6,310 nt of DNA from Bog-473 sp035483935 (GTDB lineage Bacteria; Actinomycetota; Acidimicrobiia; Acidimicrobiales; RAAP-2). Under the pieces are notes generated by a model. That model worked only from the letters and a program-made list of their open reading frames with translations, ran no database searches and had not been told where the DNA came from. Each line of letters begins with the position of its first letter. Position 1 is the first letter of the stretch. This document shows, in pieces, positions 1 through 6,310 of this stretch. A program made the position numbers and the translations under genes. Location of the stretch: positions 1-6,310 of the forward strand of contig DATHPK010000289.1 of NCBI GenBank assembly GCA_035483935.1. Reading direction: 5' to 3'.

Positions 1-472
1 AGGCGACCAGCAAGGCGATGTGGCCGCCGCCCGGCAGCTGTATGACGTCGCCCGGAGATGCCCCGAGAAACGCACTGCCGTCCCGCCGGACTTCCACGGT
101 CCAGAGCCCGGCCGGCAGCTGCGTCGAGAGGTGCACCTGGACTGTGGAGCCGTCAGGTGCCGCCCCGTCCAGCTCGGCGGCGAGCGTCCCCGAGGTGTTG
201 ATCACCACGAGGTCGCCCTCGTTCAAGAATCGCGGCAGTTCGGAGAAATTCGAGTGCACCAACGCGCCGTCCGACTTAGTGGCCACCAACATCCGCACCG
301 CATCGCGGGTCATGCCGCGGTACTCGGGCGGAGACGGCGCTTCGAGCTCGGGCGGCAGGGAGAAGGACAGCGGGTGGAGCTCGGGCAGACGCCGCATCGC
401 AACACCGTCATCGATCAACGACGCCGGGGTGGGCAGCGGGGCGGTCGGCGCGGGAACCGTCACGGCGCTCAT
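1..472 (-). CDS. queA: QueA-like S-adenosylmethionine:tRNA ribosyltransferase-isomerase (N-terminal part, cut by window edge)
   Basis: The reading frame is open from an ATG at 472 to the left edge: 157 codons, with the C-terminal part missing. QueA proper transfers and rearranges the ribose of SAM onto 7-aminomethyl-7-deazaguanine in tRNA to make epoxyqueuosine. Family features seen are 'FSLPPELEA' (37-45), 'TRDAVRMLVA' (55-64), 'LPRFLNEGDLVVINTSGTL' (79-97) and 'VQVHLSTQLPAGLWTVEVR' (111-129). These match the divergent actinobacterial branch. Canonical QueA has a NDTRV-type motif where this protein has 'NTSGTL', so the usual Arg is absent and true queuosine activity is uncertain. The start is supported by GGAG seven bases upstream (480-483) and by a four-base ATGA overlap with the stop of the SDR gene, which suggests translational coupling. 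The first 30 or so residues are a proline/alanine-rich extension before the core. Family assignment is firm; function is inferred. Confidence 0.85.
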   Translation of the reverse strand, partial: MSAVTVPAPTAPLPTPASLIDDGVAMRRLPELHPLSFSLPPELEAPSPPEYRGMTRDAVRMLVATKSDGALVHSNFSELPRFLNEGDLVVINTSGTLAAELDGAAPDGSTVQVHLSTQLPAGLWTVEVRRDGSAFLGASPGDVIQLPGGGHIALLVA

Positions 473-1185
473 GCCACCGCTCCGCTCGATATGAGCTCGG
501 CCGCCCGGTAGCGCCCGCTCGGACGGTCGCTGCCGATGAGCTCGAGGAAGGCGGGCACGACGGTGGTCGGCTCGGGCCGGTCGCTGATGTCCTCGTCGGG
601 GAACGCCGCCTGGTGCATCACGGTGCGCAGGTCGCCCGGGTCCACCGACCACACGGTGAGCGACGGGAACTCGACGGCGAGCACGGCGCCGAGATGTTCG
701 AGCGCCGCCTTGCCGGCGCCGTACCCACCCCAGCCCTCGTAGGCCTCGACACCGGCGTCAGAGGTGATGTTGATGAGACGCGGGTTGGGAGCGTCGAGCA
801 GGAACGGCAGAGCATCCTGTACGAGACCGAGCGGCGCGACGACGTTCACCTCGAACGCGACGCGCATCTCGTCGAGTGGGTAGTCCGCCAGCGAAGGGAG
901 CGGCGAGGCACCGAGCGTGCCCGCGTTGTTCACAAGGAGATCGATGCCGCCGAGTGCGATCGCGGCATCGGTCAGCGCGCGGCGGTGGCCGGCGTCGGTG
1001 ATGTCGCCGGCGACGGCGACGACACGAGTGCCATCGGTGGTGTGGACGCGAATGCGATCCGCGGCTGCATCGAGCGTCGTGCGGTCCCGACCGTCGATCA
1101 CCACCCACCAGCCGGAGCCGGCCAGTCCGCTCGCCAGCGCTTCCCCGAGTCCGCGGGATGCCCCTGTCACGATCGCCACGCTCAT
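469..1185 (-). CDS. Short-chain dehydrogenase/reductase (SDR) family oxidoreductase
   Basis: This is a complete 238-residue classical SDR, the usual length for the family. It should be a cytosolic NAD(P)-dependent oxidoreductase with a Rossmann fold; the substrate cannot be told. Visible motifs are the nucleotide-binding 'TGASRGLG' (7-14), the adenine-pocket Asp in 'AGDITD' (D61), 'NNAG' (86-89), the helix-4 Asn in 'FEVNVV' (N114), the catalytic Ser in 'NITSDAG' (S142), YxxxK as Y155 and K159, and 'DPGDLRT' (182-188) after the active site. The full Asn-Ser-Tyr-Lys tetrad is therefore present and the enzyme should be active. The ATG at 1185 is preceded by a purine-rich GGGTGGG (1191-1197) a few bases upstream, a modest Shine-Dalgarno. 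Its TGA overlaps the start of the QueA-like gene, so the two are probably co-transcribed. The upstream gap holds two inverted repeats. Fine specificity is not recognised. Confidence 0.93.
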   Translation of the reverse strand: MSVAIVTGASRGLGEALASGLAGSGWWVVIDGRDRTTLDAAADRIRVHTTDGTRVVAVAGDITDAGHRRALTDAAIALGGIDLLVNNAGTLGASPLPSLADYPLDEMRVAFEVNVVAPLGLVQDALPFLLDAPNPRLINITSDAGVEAYEGWGGYGAGKAALEHLGAVLAVEFPSLTVWSVDPGDLRTVMHQAAFPDEDISDRPEPTTVVPAFLELIGSDRPSGRYRAAELISSGAVA

Positions 1186-1202
1186 GGCTGACCCACCCTT
1201 CC

Positions 1203-1219
1203 GAGCGGAGGCTCCGCTC
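1203..1219 (-). repeat. GC-rich perfect inverted repeat upstream of the SDR start
   Basis: GAGCGGA (1203-1209) and TCCGCTC (1213-1219) are exact reverse complements around three bases; an eighth G-C pair is possible, leaving a one-base centre. It lies 18-34 bases before the SDR start codon, just upstream of the likely ribosome binding site, so in the SDR transcript it would be a 5' leader hairpin. It could be a second part of the terminator of the secreted-protein gene, a leader structure, or an operator. The repeat itself is certain; the role is a guess. Confidence 0.5.
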
Positions 1220-1227
1220 CTCTGGAT

Positions 1228-1257
1228 AAATATAACAAGGTTTCCCTTGTTTTATTT
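1228..1257 (-). terminator. AT-rich inverted repeat after the secreted-protein gene (terminator, or operator for the SDR gene)
   Basis: AAATATAACAAGG (1228-1240) and CCTTGTTTTATTT (1245-1257) form a 13-base stem with one mismatch around a four-base loop. Read on the minus strand the loop is GAAA, a stable GNRA tetraloop, and the 3' arm ends in the U-rich TTATATTT. It starts eight bases after the stop of the Ig-repeat gene, the expected place for an intrinsic terminator; the T-rich arms would also allow termination in the other direction. The AT content stands out sharply from the GC-rich surroundings. The 3' arm also contains TATATT (1229-1234), a possible -10 for the SDR gene, so a repressor operator is a real alternative. 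Confidence 0.55.
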
Positions 1258-1264
1258 CCCCAGC

Positions 1265-3337
1265 TCAGCCAAGTGGGGGATCGACCTCTTGGGACCACGG
1301 GGAGGTGGTGGCGCTTCCGGCGAAATTGGCGTCGCCCCCATAGGTGGCCGTGATCGAGGCGGTGCCGACCGGCAGCGTCGCGATGGTGAGCGTCGCTTCA
1401 CCGTTCGACACGCTGGCGCTGCCGATGACGGTGCCGTTGTAGGAGAACGTCACCGTGCCGGTCTCTCCTGAGCCGGTGGACGGAAACAGGCTGGCGGTGA
1501 AGGTGACCGGTTGTCCCGAGGTCGACGGGTCGTCCGAGCCTCCGAGGCTCAAGACTGTCGTCGCCTGGTTCACCGTGACCGTCGTGCCGTCGGACGCGCT
1601 CGCCCCGAAGTTGGCATCCCCGCCGAATGATGCCGCGATCGAATTGACGCCCAACGGGACAGTGGTCACGAGGATGCTGGTTGAGGTCACCCCGCCGGTC
1701 GTCGTCAGCGTCGAGGTGCCCAGCGGCATGCCATTGTCGCTGAACATGACGTTGCCCGTGGGGTCCGCAGTCGTGGCGCTCGAGGCGACGGTGGCGGTGA
1801 AGGAGACTGGCTCGCCGGTCGTCACAGAGCGGGACGACACCGTGAGCGACGTGGTGGTGGGTCGCGGCGCGACGGTCTCGGTGAGCGTCGCCGTCGAGGA
1901 CAGGAAGTCGGCGCTCCCCTGGTACGTGGCGACGAGGGAGTGGGTTGCGTCGGCGGCATAGGTCTCGCTGCAGCTGATGTGGGGCGGGTCGGTCGACGAG
2001 AGCGCGAGAGATTGGCAGCCCGCGACGGGTGTCCCGTTGTCGCTCAGCGAGACGGTGCCTCCGGCTTGGCCGCTTCCGGGTGCGGCGGCCGACACCGACA
2101 CGGTGTAGACGACCGGCTGGCCCGGGACGGCGTCGGCGGGTGCGGCCGCCATCGTGACGTTCGCGTTGTCGGGGCGCACGGTCAGCGCATCAGCGGGTGA
2201 GGTGCTCGGCCCGACGAGGACGTCCCCGCCGTAGGTCGCCGTGACCGGCTGCGAACCGACCGGAAGGTTCGCCGTGTCGATGGTGGCAGACGTCACGCCG
2301 CCGGACGTGGCCAGCGGCGTGCTGCCGAGCAGAGCGCCTCCGGCGCTGAACGACACTGAGCCCGTCGGCGCGGATCCCGACGCGGTCACGGTGGCCGTGA
2401 TGCGCACGTCCTGGCCGTACACCGACGTCGGCGCGGCGCTGGCGACGCCGAGGGACGTGGCCGTGGTGGGCACCCCGCCGACGAGGCCGAGGGCATCGAC
2501 GTGCGAGTAGTCGGCTGTGGCATTGCGCACCGTGGCGAACGTTCCACTGAAGGAGCTTGTCGCCACGACATACTCGGCATCCGAAGGTGGCGTGAATGCG
2601 TCCTCGAAGACCGGAGCAACACTTCCGTCGAGCGACAGTGACCCGTTCACGATCCTTCCGAAGTCCGACCCGGATGTGGGCGGACCATCGATCCCGAAGG
2701 CGAGCAACGCGTTCGAGGCGTTCGTCAGTGTGGATGCCTCCTCGAGATCGATGACCGCTCCCGGTCCGATCCCGAGCGTGCCGGTGTTCGTGATGCTCGA
2801 CGCGGCTGCGGCGCCGACCGTGACCGACCCGAACACCTCGAACGCCCCGGTGTTGGTGACCGGCCCGTCGAGGATCAGCGCAGCCGTGCCTGCGTCCGTG
2901 GGCTCGGCGGTCAGCGTCCCGTCGTTTTCCAGCCCCGAAGAGACCGTCAGCGTGGCGCCGGTCGAACCCGTCTGGGGAGTCGTGACCGTACCGACGGTCA
3001 GCGAGCTTTCCTTCGCAACGGACACCTCACCGACGACGATCGGGGCGTTCTGGTCGACGACGGTCGTGCCGCCGGGGATGCATGCGTCGACGCTGGCGGT
3101 GTCCGGAACGACGCCCGTGCTCCAGTTGGCCGCCGTGGTCCAGTCGGTCGTCCCGGCACCGCCTGTCCAGATGTCGGTGCAACTGAGCGCAGAGTCGGCT
3201 GCGGGCGCGACGCCGGTGCCCGTCACGCCGGAGACGATCAGACTGCCAGCAACGACGCAAAGGGCCGCCGCCGTTGTGCCGAGTTTCAAGGCCGCGTGTC
3301 GGCGGGGGACCAATCGAGTTGGATGACGAGGTCTCAC
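1265..3337 (-). CDS. Secreted protein with beta-helix-like N-terminal region and four bacterial Ig-like repeats
   Basis: This is a complete 690-residue exported protein. The N-terminus is basic (residues 1-19, with RR at 12-13), followed by a hydrophobic core (21-39) and an A-P-A site near 46, a typical signal peptide. Residues 57-72 carry the 'WTGG...W..AANW' motif common at the front of bacterial beta-helix surface proteins. Residues 107-240 repeat 'NDGTL', 'NTGAF' and 'NTGTL' turns, suggesting a short right-handed beta-helix. Four Ig-like domains of the Big_3_5 type follow at about 292-387, 390-487, 491-589 and 592-687, most ending in 'YGGDANF'-like strands (369, 472, 571, 666). The mature chain has only four Cys (53, 86, 441, 456), which could form two disulfides. 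No sortase motif, lipobox or C-terminal membrane segment is seen, so it is probably released or bound non-covalently. The GTG start has GGGAGG five bases upstream and an in-frame stop at 3353-3355. An adhesin or matrix role is inferred. Confidence 0.85.
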   Translation of the reverse strand: MRPRHPTRLVPRRHAALKLGTTAAALCVVAGSLIVSGVTGTGVAPAADSALSCTDIWTGGAGTTDWTTAANWSTGVVPDTASVDACIPGGTTVVDQNAPIVVGEVSVAKESSLTVGTVTTPQTGSTGATLTVSSGLENDGTLTAEPTDAGTAALILDGPVTNTGAFEVFGSVTVGAAAASSITNTGTLGIGPGAVIDLEEASTLTNASNALLAFGIDGPPTSGSDFGRIVNGSLSLDGSVAPVFEDAFTPPSDAEYVVATSSFSGTFATVRNATADYSHVDALGLVGGVPTTATSLGVASAAPTSVYGQDVRITATVTASGSAPTGSVSFSAGGALLGSTPLATSGGVTSATIDTANLPVGSQPVTATYGGDVLVGPSTSPADALTVRPDNANVTMAAAPADAVPGQPVVYTVSVSAAAPGSGQAGGTVSLSDNGTPVAGCQSLALSSTDPPHISCSETYAADATHSLVATYQGSADFLSSTATLTETVAPRPTTTSLTVSSRSVTTGEPVSFTATVASSATTADPTGNVMFSDNGMPLGTSTLTTTGGVTSTSILVTTVPLGVNSIAASFGGDANFGASASDGTTVTVNQATTVLSLGGSDDPSTSGQPVTFTASLFPSTGSGETGTVTFSYNGTVIGSASVSNGEATLTIATLPVGTASITATYGGDANFAGSATTSPWSQEVDPPLG

Positions 3338-3342
3338 GTTGT

Positions 3343-3348
3343 CCTCCC
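3343..3348 (-). promoter_or_regulatory. Shine-Dalgarno sequence of the secreted-protein gene
   Basis: GGGAGG on the minus strand lies five bases before the GTG at 3337. It decides the start: the next in-frame codons upstream reach a TGA at 3353-3355 without another start, and the encoded signal peptide begins properly from this GTG. Confidence 0.85.
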
Positions 3349-3446
3349 AGCGTCAATGCGCGTCCCGCGCCGGCGTTTCGTCGACGGCGAGCACCCCCTC
3401 CTCAGTCTGCTCCTTCGGGACCTCCACCGGTAGGGGAAACCCGAGA

Positions 3447-3463
3447 CGCTCCGAAACGGAGCG
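3447..3463 (-). terminator. GC-rich stem-loop after glpK, putative terminator
   Basis: CGCTCCG (3447-3453) and CGGAGCG (3457-3463) are perfect complements around a three-base loop (TTT on the minus strand). The stem begins 11 bases after the glpK stop. No clean U-tract follows on the minus strand (TCTCGGGTTT), as is common for terminators of high-GC actinobacteria. It probably ends or weakens the glpK transcript before the secreted-protein gene. Confidence 0.55.
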
Positions 3464-3474
3464 GAGATGCGCAG

Positions 3475-5031
<1,557 letters not shown>

Positions 5032-5040
5032 GGGGGGCCG

Positions 5041-5046
5041 ACGCTA
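5041..5046 (-). promoter_or_regulatory. Possible -10 element for a leaderless glpK transcript
   Basis: On the minus strand TAGCGT fits the loose actinobacterial TANNNT -10 pattern and ends nine bases before the glpK ATG. This is roughly the distance at which transcription would begin at or next to the start codon. It is suggested mainly by the absence of a Shine-Dalgarno before glpK. No -35 element was found at the right distance, and such six-base matches are common by chance. Confidence 0.2.
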
Positions 5047-5133
5047 ACCCCGTGTCCGCGGCCGCCGTCGGGGGCTCCGCGCGCAAACCATCGCGAACAG
5101 TCCGTGACCTGCGGGGACGCGGGGAGACATTGG

Positions 5134-5163
5134 TTGACAACGGCGTAACTACAGTGCTGTAAT
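5134..5163 (+). promoter_or_regulatory. SigA-type promoter for nrdJ
   Basis: TTGACA (5134-5139) is a perfect -35. After an 18-base spacer comes TGTAAT (5158-5163), one base from the TATAAT consensus. TG at 5155-5156, one base before it, gives an extended -10. Transcription should start near 5170, giving a leader of about 245 bases. The NrdR box at 5166-5181 would then cover the start point and the stronger box at 5198-5213 would lie from about +28. A second, weaker possible -10 (TATATT, 5204-5209) lies inside the strong box but has no good -35. Confidence 0.7.
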
Positions 5164-5165
5164 GA

Positions 5166-5181
5166 CCACAGCATCTCGTGT
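5166..5181 (+). promoter_or_regulatory. Second, degenerate NrdR box
   Basis: CCACAGCATCTCGTGT keeps the outer half-site bases (CCAC and GTGT) and the central AT of the NrdR consensus acaCwAtATaTwGtgt, with about 11 of 16 positions agreeing. It starts exactly 32 bases before the strong box, leaving a 16-base gap. NrdR boxes normally occur as pairs with 15-16 bases between them, on the same helix face. That spacing is the main argument for it, since the sequence match alone would be weak. It overlaps the predicted transcription start. Confidence 0.6.
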
Positions 5182-5197
5182 CTCGGGGGTGGGTCGA

Positions 5198-5213
5198 CCA
5201 CTATATATTGTGG
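5198..5213 (+). promoter_or_regulatory. NrdR box upstream of nrdJ
   Basis: CCACTATATATTGTGG matches the whole CwAtATaTwG core of the NrdR consensus, with only the two outermost bases (C for A, G for T) differing. It is a palindrome with one mismatched pair, and the dyad extends one base on each side (5197-5214). NrdR is a zinc-ribbon/ATP-cone repressor that senses ATP versus dATP and shuts off ribonucleotide reductase genes when dATP is plentiful. Its presence before a gene recognised independently as nrdJ makes the call strong. Confidence 0.88.
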
Positions 5214-5266
5214 TTAGGCGAGTTTGACCTCGTCCGGGCGCCTGATGGGGAGGAATCGGCTTCAGG

Positions 5267-5332
5267 GGTCCTGCGAACACCGCCCGGCTGGAATGGGTGG
5301 CCCGGCGGACGCTCGAAACCGCAGGCAGGACC
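5267..5332 (+). other. Long-range stem in the nrdJ leader
   Basis: GGTCCTGC (5267-5274) and GCAGGACC (5325-5332) are perfect 8-base reverse complements that would close a 50-base internal region. That region contains further GC-rich complementary pieces, for example CCGCC (5280-5284) with GGCGG (5304-5308). In the predicted nrdJ transcript this would be a multi-helix element about 80 bases before the start codon. It resembles no riboswitch family I can identify. Confidence 0.4.
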
Positions 5333-5363
5333 GAATCAGAACGCAGTGAGAACTCAGCCAGAA

Positions 5364-5383
5364 CGGGGGTCGGCAAGCCCCCG
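5364..5383 (+). other. C-rich hairpin just before the nrdJ ribosome binding site
   Basis: CGGGGG (5364-5369) pairs with CCCCCG (5378-5383) around an eight-base loop. The same G run can pair instead with a second CCCCC at 5393-5397, which directly abuts the Shine-Dalgarno at 5398. Two mutually exclusive pairings are therefore possible, one leaving the ribosome site free and one placing a helix against it. Regulatory use is inferred only. Confidence 0.4.
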
Positions 5384-5406
5384 AGGACCAAGCCCCCAGG
5401 AGGACC
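5375..5406 (+). repeat. Imperfect tandem duplication at the nrdJ ribosome binding site
   Basis: AAGCCCCCGAGGACC (5375-5389) is followed directly by AAGCCCCCAGGAGGACC (5390-5406), the same unit with two extra bases (AG). The insertion turns GAGG into the full AGGAGG Shine-Dalgarno of the second copy. The first copy keeps a weaker GAGG farther from the start. Confidence 0.75.
5398..5403 (+). promoter_or_regulatory. Shine-Dalgarno sequence of nrdJ
   Basis: AGGAGG lies 11 bases before the ATG at 5415. The spacing is at the long end of the usual range, but no other start codon lies nearer in frame, and the protein from this ATG begins as NrdJ proteins do. Confidence 0.8.
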
Positions 5407-5414
5407 TCAGCGCC

Positions 5415-6310
5415 ATGGCCATCGCCCCCCAGCGATCCGAGATCGGCATCCGCCGCCACTTCACCACCGAGGGTGTGCACCCCTACGACCAGGTGAGGTG
5501 GGAACAGCGCGACGCGCGCATCACGAACTTCCGCGATGGCTCCGTGGCCTTCGAGCAGCTCGGCGTCGAGGTGCCCGAGTCGTGGAGCTTGAACGCCACC
5601 AACATCCTGGCGCAGAAGTACTTCCGCGGGACGCTCGGCACCCCTGAGCGCGAATGGTCGCTCAAGCAGGTGGCGGACCGGGTGGCCGACACGCTGACGG
5701 CGTGGGGCCTCAAGGACGGTTACTTCGTCGACGACGAAGAGGCCCGCGTCTTCAACCACGAGCTCAAGTTCCTCATCGTGCACCAGAGGGCCGCGTTCAA
5801 CTCACCGGTCTGGTTCAACATCGGCGTGCACGGCGTGCCGCAACAGGGCTCGGCGTGCTTCATCCTCGCCGTCAACGACACGATGGACTCCATCCTCAAC
5901 TGGTACGTGGAAGAGGGCGTCATCTTCAAGGGCGGCTCGGGCGCCGGCGTCAACCTGTCGCGCATCCGCTCGTCGCAGGAACTGCTCAAGGGCGGTGGCA
6001 CCGCCTCCGGCCCGGTGAGCTTCATGCGGGGTGCCGACGCCTCGGCCGGGACGATCAAGTCCGGGGGCAAGACCAGGCGCGCCGCCAAGATGGTGATCCT
6101 CGACGCCGACCACCCCGACGTGGAGGACTTCGTCTGGTGCAAGGCCATCGAGGAGCGCAAGGCGCGCGTGCTGCGCGACGCCGGCTTCGACATGGATCTC
6201 GACGGGGCCGACAGCCACTCGACCCAGTACCAGAACGCCAACAACTCGGTGCGGGTGACCGACGAGTTCATGGAGGCCGTGCTCGACGGGCGCGACTGGA
6301 ACCTCACGGC
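5415..6310 (+). CDS. nrdJ: Vitamin B12-dependent class II ribonucleotide reductase (N-terminal part, cut by window edge)
   Basis: The frame is open from the ATG at 5415 to the right edge: 298 codons, about a third of the usual 900 or more residues of the actinobacterial enzyme. NrdJ reduces ribonucleotides to deoxyribonucleotides with an adenosylcobalamin radical, independent of oxygen. Recognised blocks are 'TTEGVHPYDQVRWEQRD' (17-33), 'NSPVWFNIG' (129-137), 'QQGSACFIL' (143-151) whose C148 is the first redox-active cysteine, 'FKGGSGAGVNLSRIRSS' (171-187), 'ASGPVSFMRGADASAGTIKS' (197-216), 'RRAAKMVILDADHPDVEDF' (221-239) and 'QNANNSVRVTDEFM' (273-286). The catalytic thiyl-radical region (NPCGE type) and the C-terminal redox cysteines lie beyond the window and cannot be checked. 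No ATP-cone domain is seen at the N-terminus. Tandem NrdR boxes and a strong promoter precede it; nrdR itself is not adjacent upstream, glpK is. Assignment is very firm. Confidence 0.97.
   Translation, partial: MAIAPQRSEIGIRRHFTTEGVHPYDQVRWEQRDARITNFRDGSVAFEQLGVEVPESWSLNATNILAQKYFRGTLGTPEREWSLKQVADRVADTLTAWGLKDGYFVDDEEARVFNHELKFLIVHQRAAFNSPVWFNIGVHGVPQQGSACFILAVNDTMDSILNWYVEEGVIFKGGSGAGVNLSRIRSSQELLKGGGTASGPVSFMRGADASAGTIKSGGKTRRAAKMVILDADHPDVEDFVWCKAIEERKARVLRDAGFDMDLDGADSHSTQYQNANNSVRVTDEFMEAVLDGRDWNLT

Larger units (their letters stand above)
5032..5414. other. Divergent intergenic region between glpK and nrdJ (383 bases)
   Basis: This is the only long stretch without a gene. From left to right it holds about 100 GC-rich bases belonging to the glpK promoter side, a strong plus-strand promoter at 5134-5163, a degenerate NrdR box at 5166-5181, a strong NrdR box at 5198-5213, then the nrdJ leader with a long-range stem (5267-5332), a C-rich hairpin (5364-5383) and a tandem duplication carrying the Shine-Dalgarno (5375-5406). 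Open frames crossing it on either strand lack family resemblance and ribosome sites. No tRNA or recognised riboswitch was seen. Confidence 0.8.

Noticed and set aside
18..511. Plus-strand open frames over the left end
   Set aside because: They are antisense to the QueA-like gene, show no family motifs and have Arg/Pro/Ser-rich compositions typical of shadow frames in GC-rich DNA.
3301..3304. Twin-arginine (Tat) export signal on the Ig-repeat protein
   Set aside because: RR at residues 12-13 is followed by HAALK. The spacing and residues do not fit the S/T-RRxFLK pattern well, so an ordinary Sec signal peptide is the simpler reading.
1455..3326. Long plus-strand frames (1455-1961, 1940-2200, 2517-3326) opposite the Ig-repeat gene
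   Set aside because: The minus-strand protein has a signal peptide, repeats and a good ribosome site. The plus-strand frames only mirror its Thr/Ser/Val-rich codons and have no recognisable start signals.
5214..5414. Cobalamin riboswitch in the nrdJ leader
   Set aside because: I looked for the B12-box (AGCCAGGAGACC-like) and the GCCACTG core and found only loose fragments such as CAGCCAGAAC (5355-5364). B12 riboswitches also usually repress the B12-independent alternative enzyme, not the B12-dependent one.
5262..6307. Minus-strand frames opposite nrdJ (5262-5783, 5720-6307, 5802-6218) and a plus-strand out-of-phase frame at 5297-5647
   Set aside because: The plus-strand frame starting at 5415 is unmistakably NrdJ and remains open to the window edge; the others are shadows.

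Overview
The window is high-GC DNA with strong G/C preference at third codon positions. Its proteins most resemble those of Actinobacteria. The short-form 'NTS' QueA-like protein and the close match of NrdJ to the long actinobacterial B12-dependent enzyme both point that way. An acidimicrobial-type actinobacterium would fit, but the sequence alone does not settle the genus or class. It reads as ordinary chromosome: no insertion sequence, phage gene, CRISPR array, tRNA or rRNA was seen.

Layout: four genes lie on the minus strand and one on the plus strand. From right to left on the minus strand are glycerol kinase (glpK, 3475-5031), a 690-residue secreted protein with a beta-helix-like front and four Ig-like repeats (1265-3337), an SDR oxidoreductase (469-1185), and the N-terminal third or more of a QueA-like protein that runs off the left edge (1-472). 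The SDR and QueA-like genes overlap by ATGA and look translationally coupled. An AT-rich inverted repeat (1228-1257) separates the secreted-protein gene from this pair. A GC-rich stem-loop (3447-3463) follows glpK. The secreted-protein gene has its own strong Shine-Dalgarno and looks like a separate unit.

On the plus strand, diverging from glpK, is the first 298 codons of nrdJ (from 5415), the adenosylcobalamin-dependent class II ribonucleotide reductase. The 383-base gap 5032-5414 is the most informative noncoding part. It holds a near-consensus SigA-type promoter (TTGACA, 18 bases, TGTAAT with an extended -10), then a tandem pair of NrdR boxes. The downstream box is an excellent match and the upstream one degenerate, 32 bases apart (three helical turns). 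After these comes a leader of about 245 bases with a long-range 8-bp stem and a small tandem duplication at the ribosome binding site. The natural reading is that the repressor NrdR controls nrdJ here, although nrdR itself is not next to the gene in this window.

The genes do not form one pathway: glycerol phosphorylation, deoxynucleotide synthesis, a cell-surface or secreted adhesin-like protein, and an SDR/QueA-like pair. I found no convincing wholly new system. The points most worth a second look are the nrdJ control region and leader, the apparently Shine-Dalgarno-less glpK start, and the AT-rich palindrome before the SDR gene.
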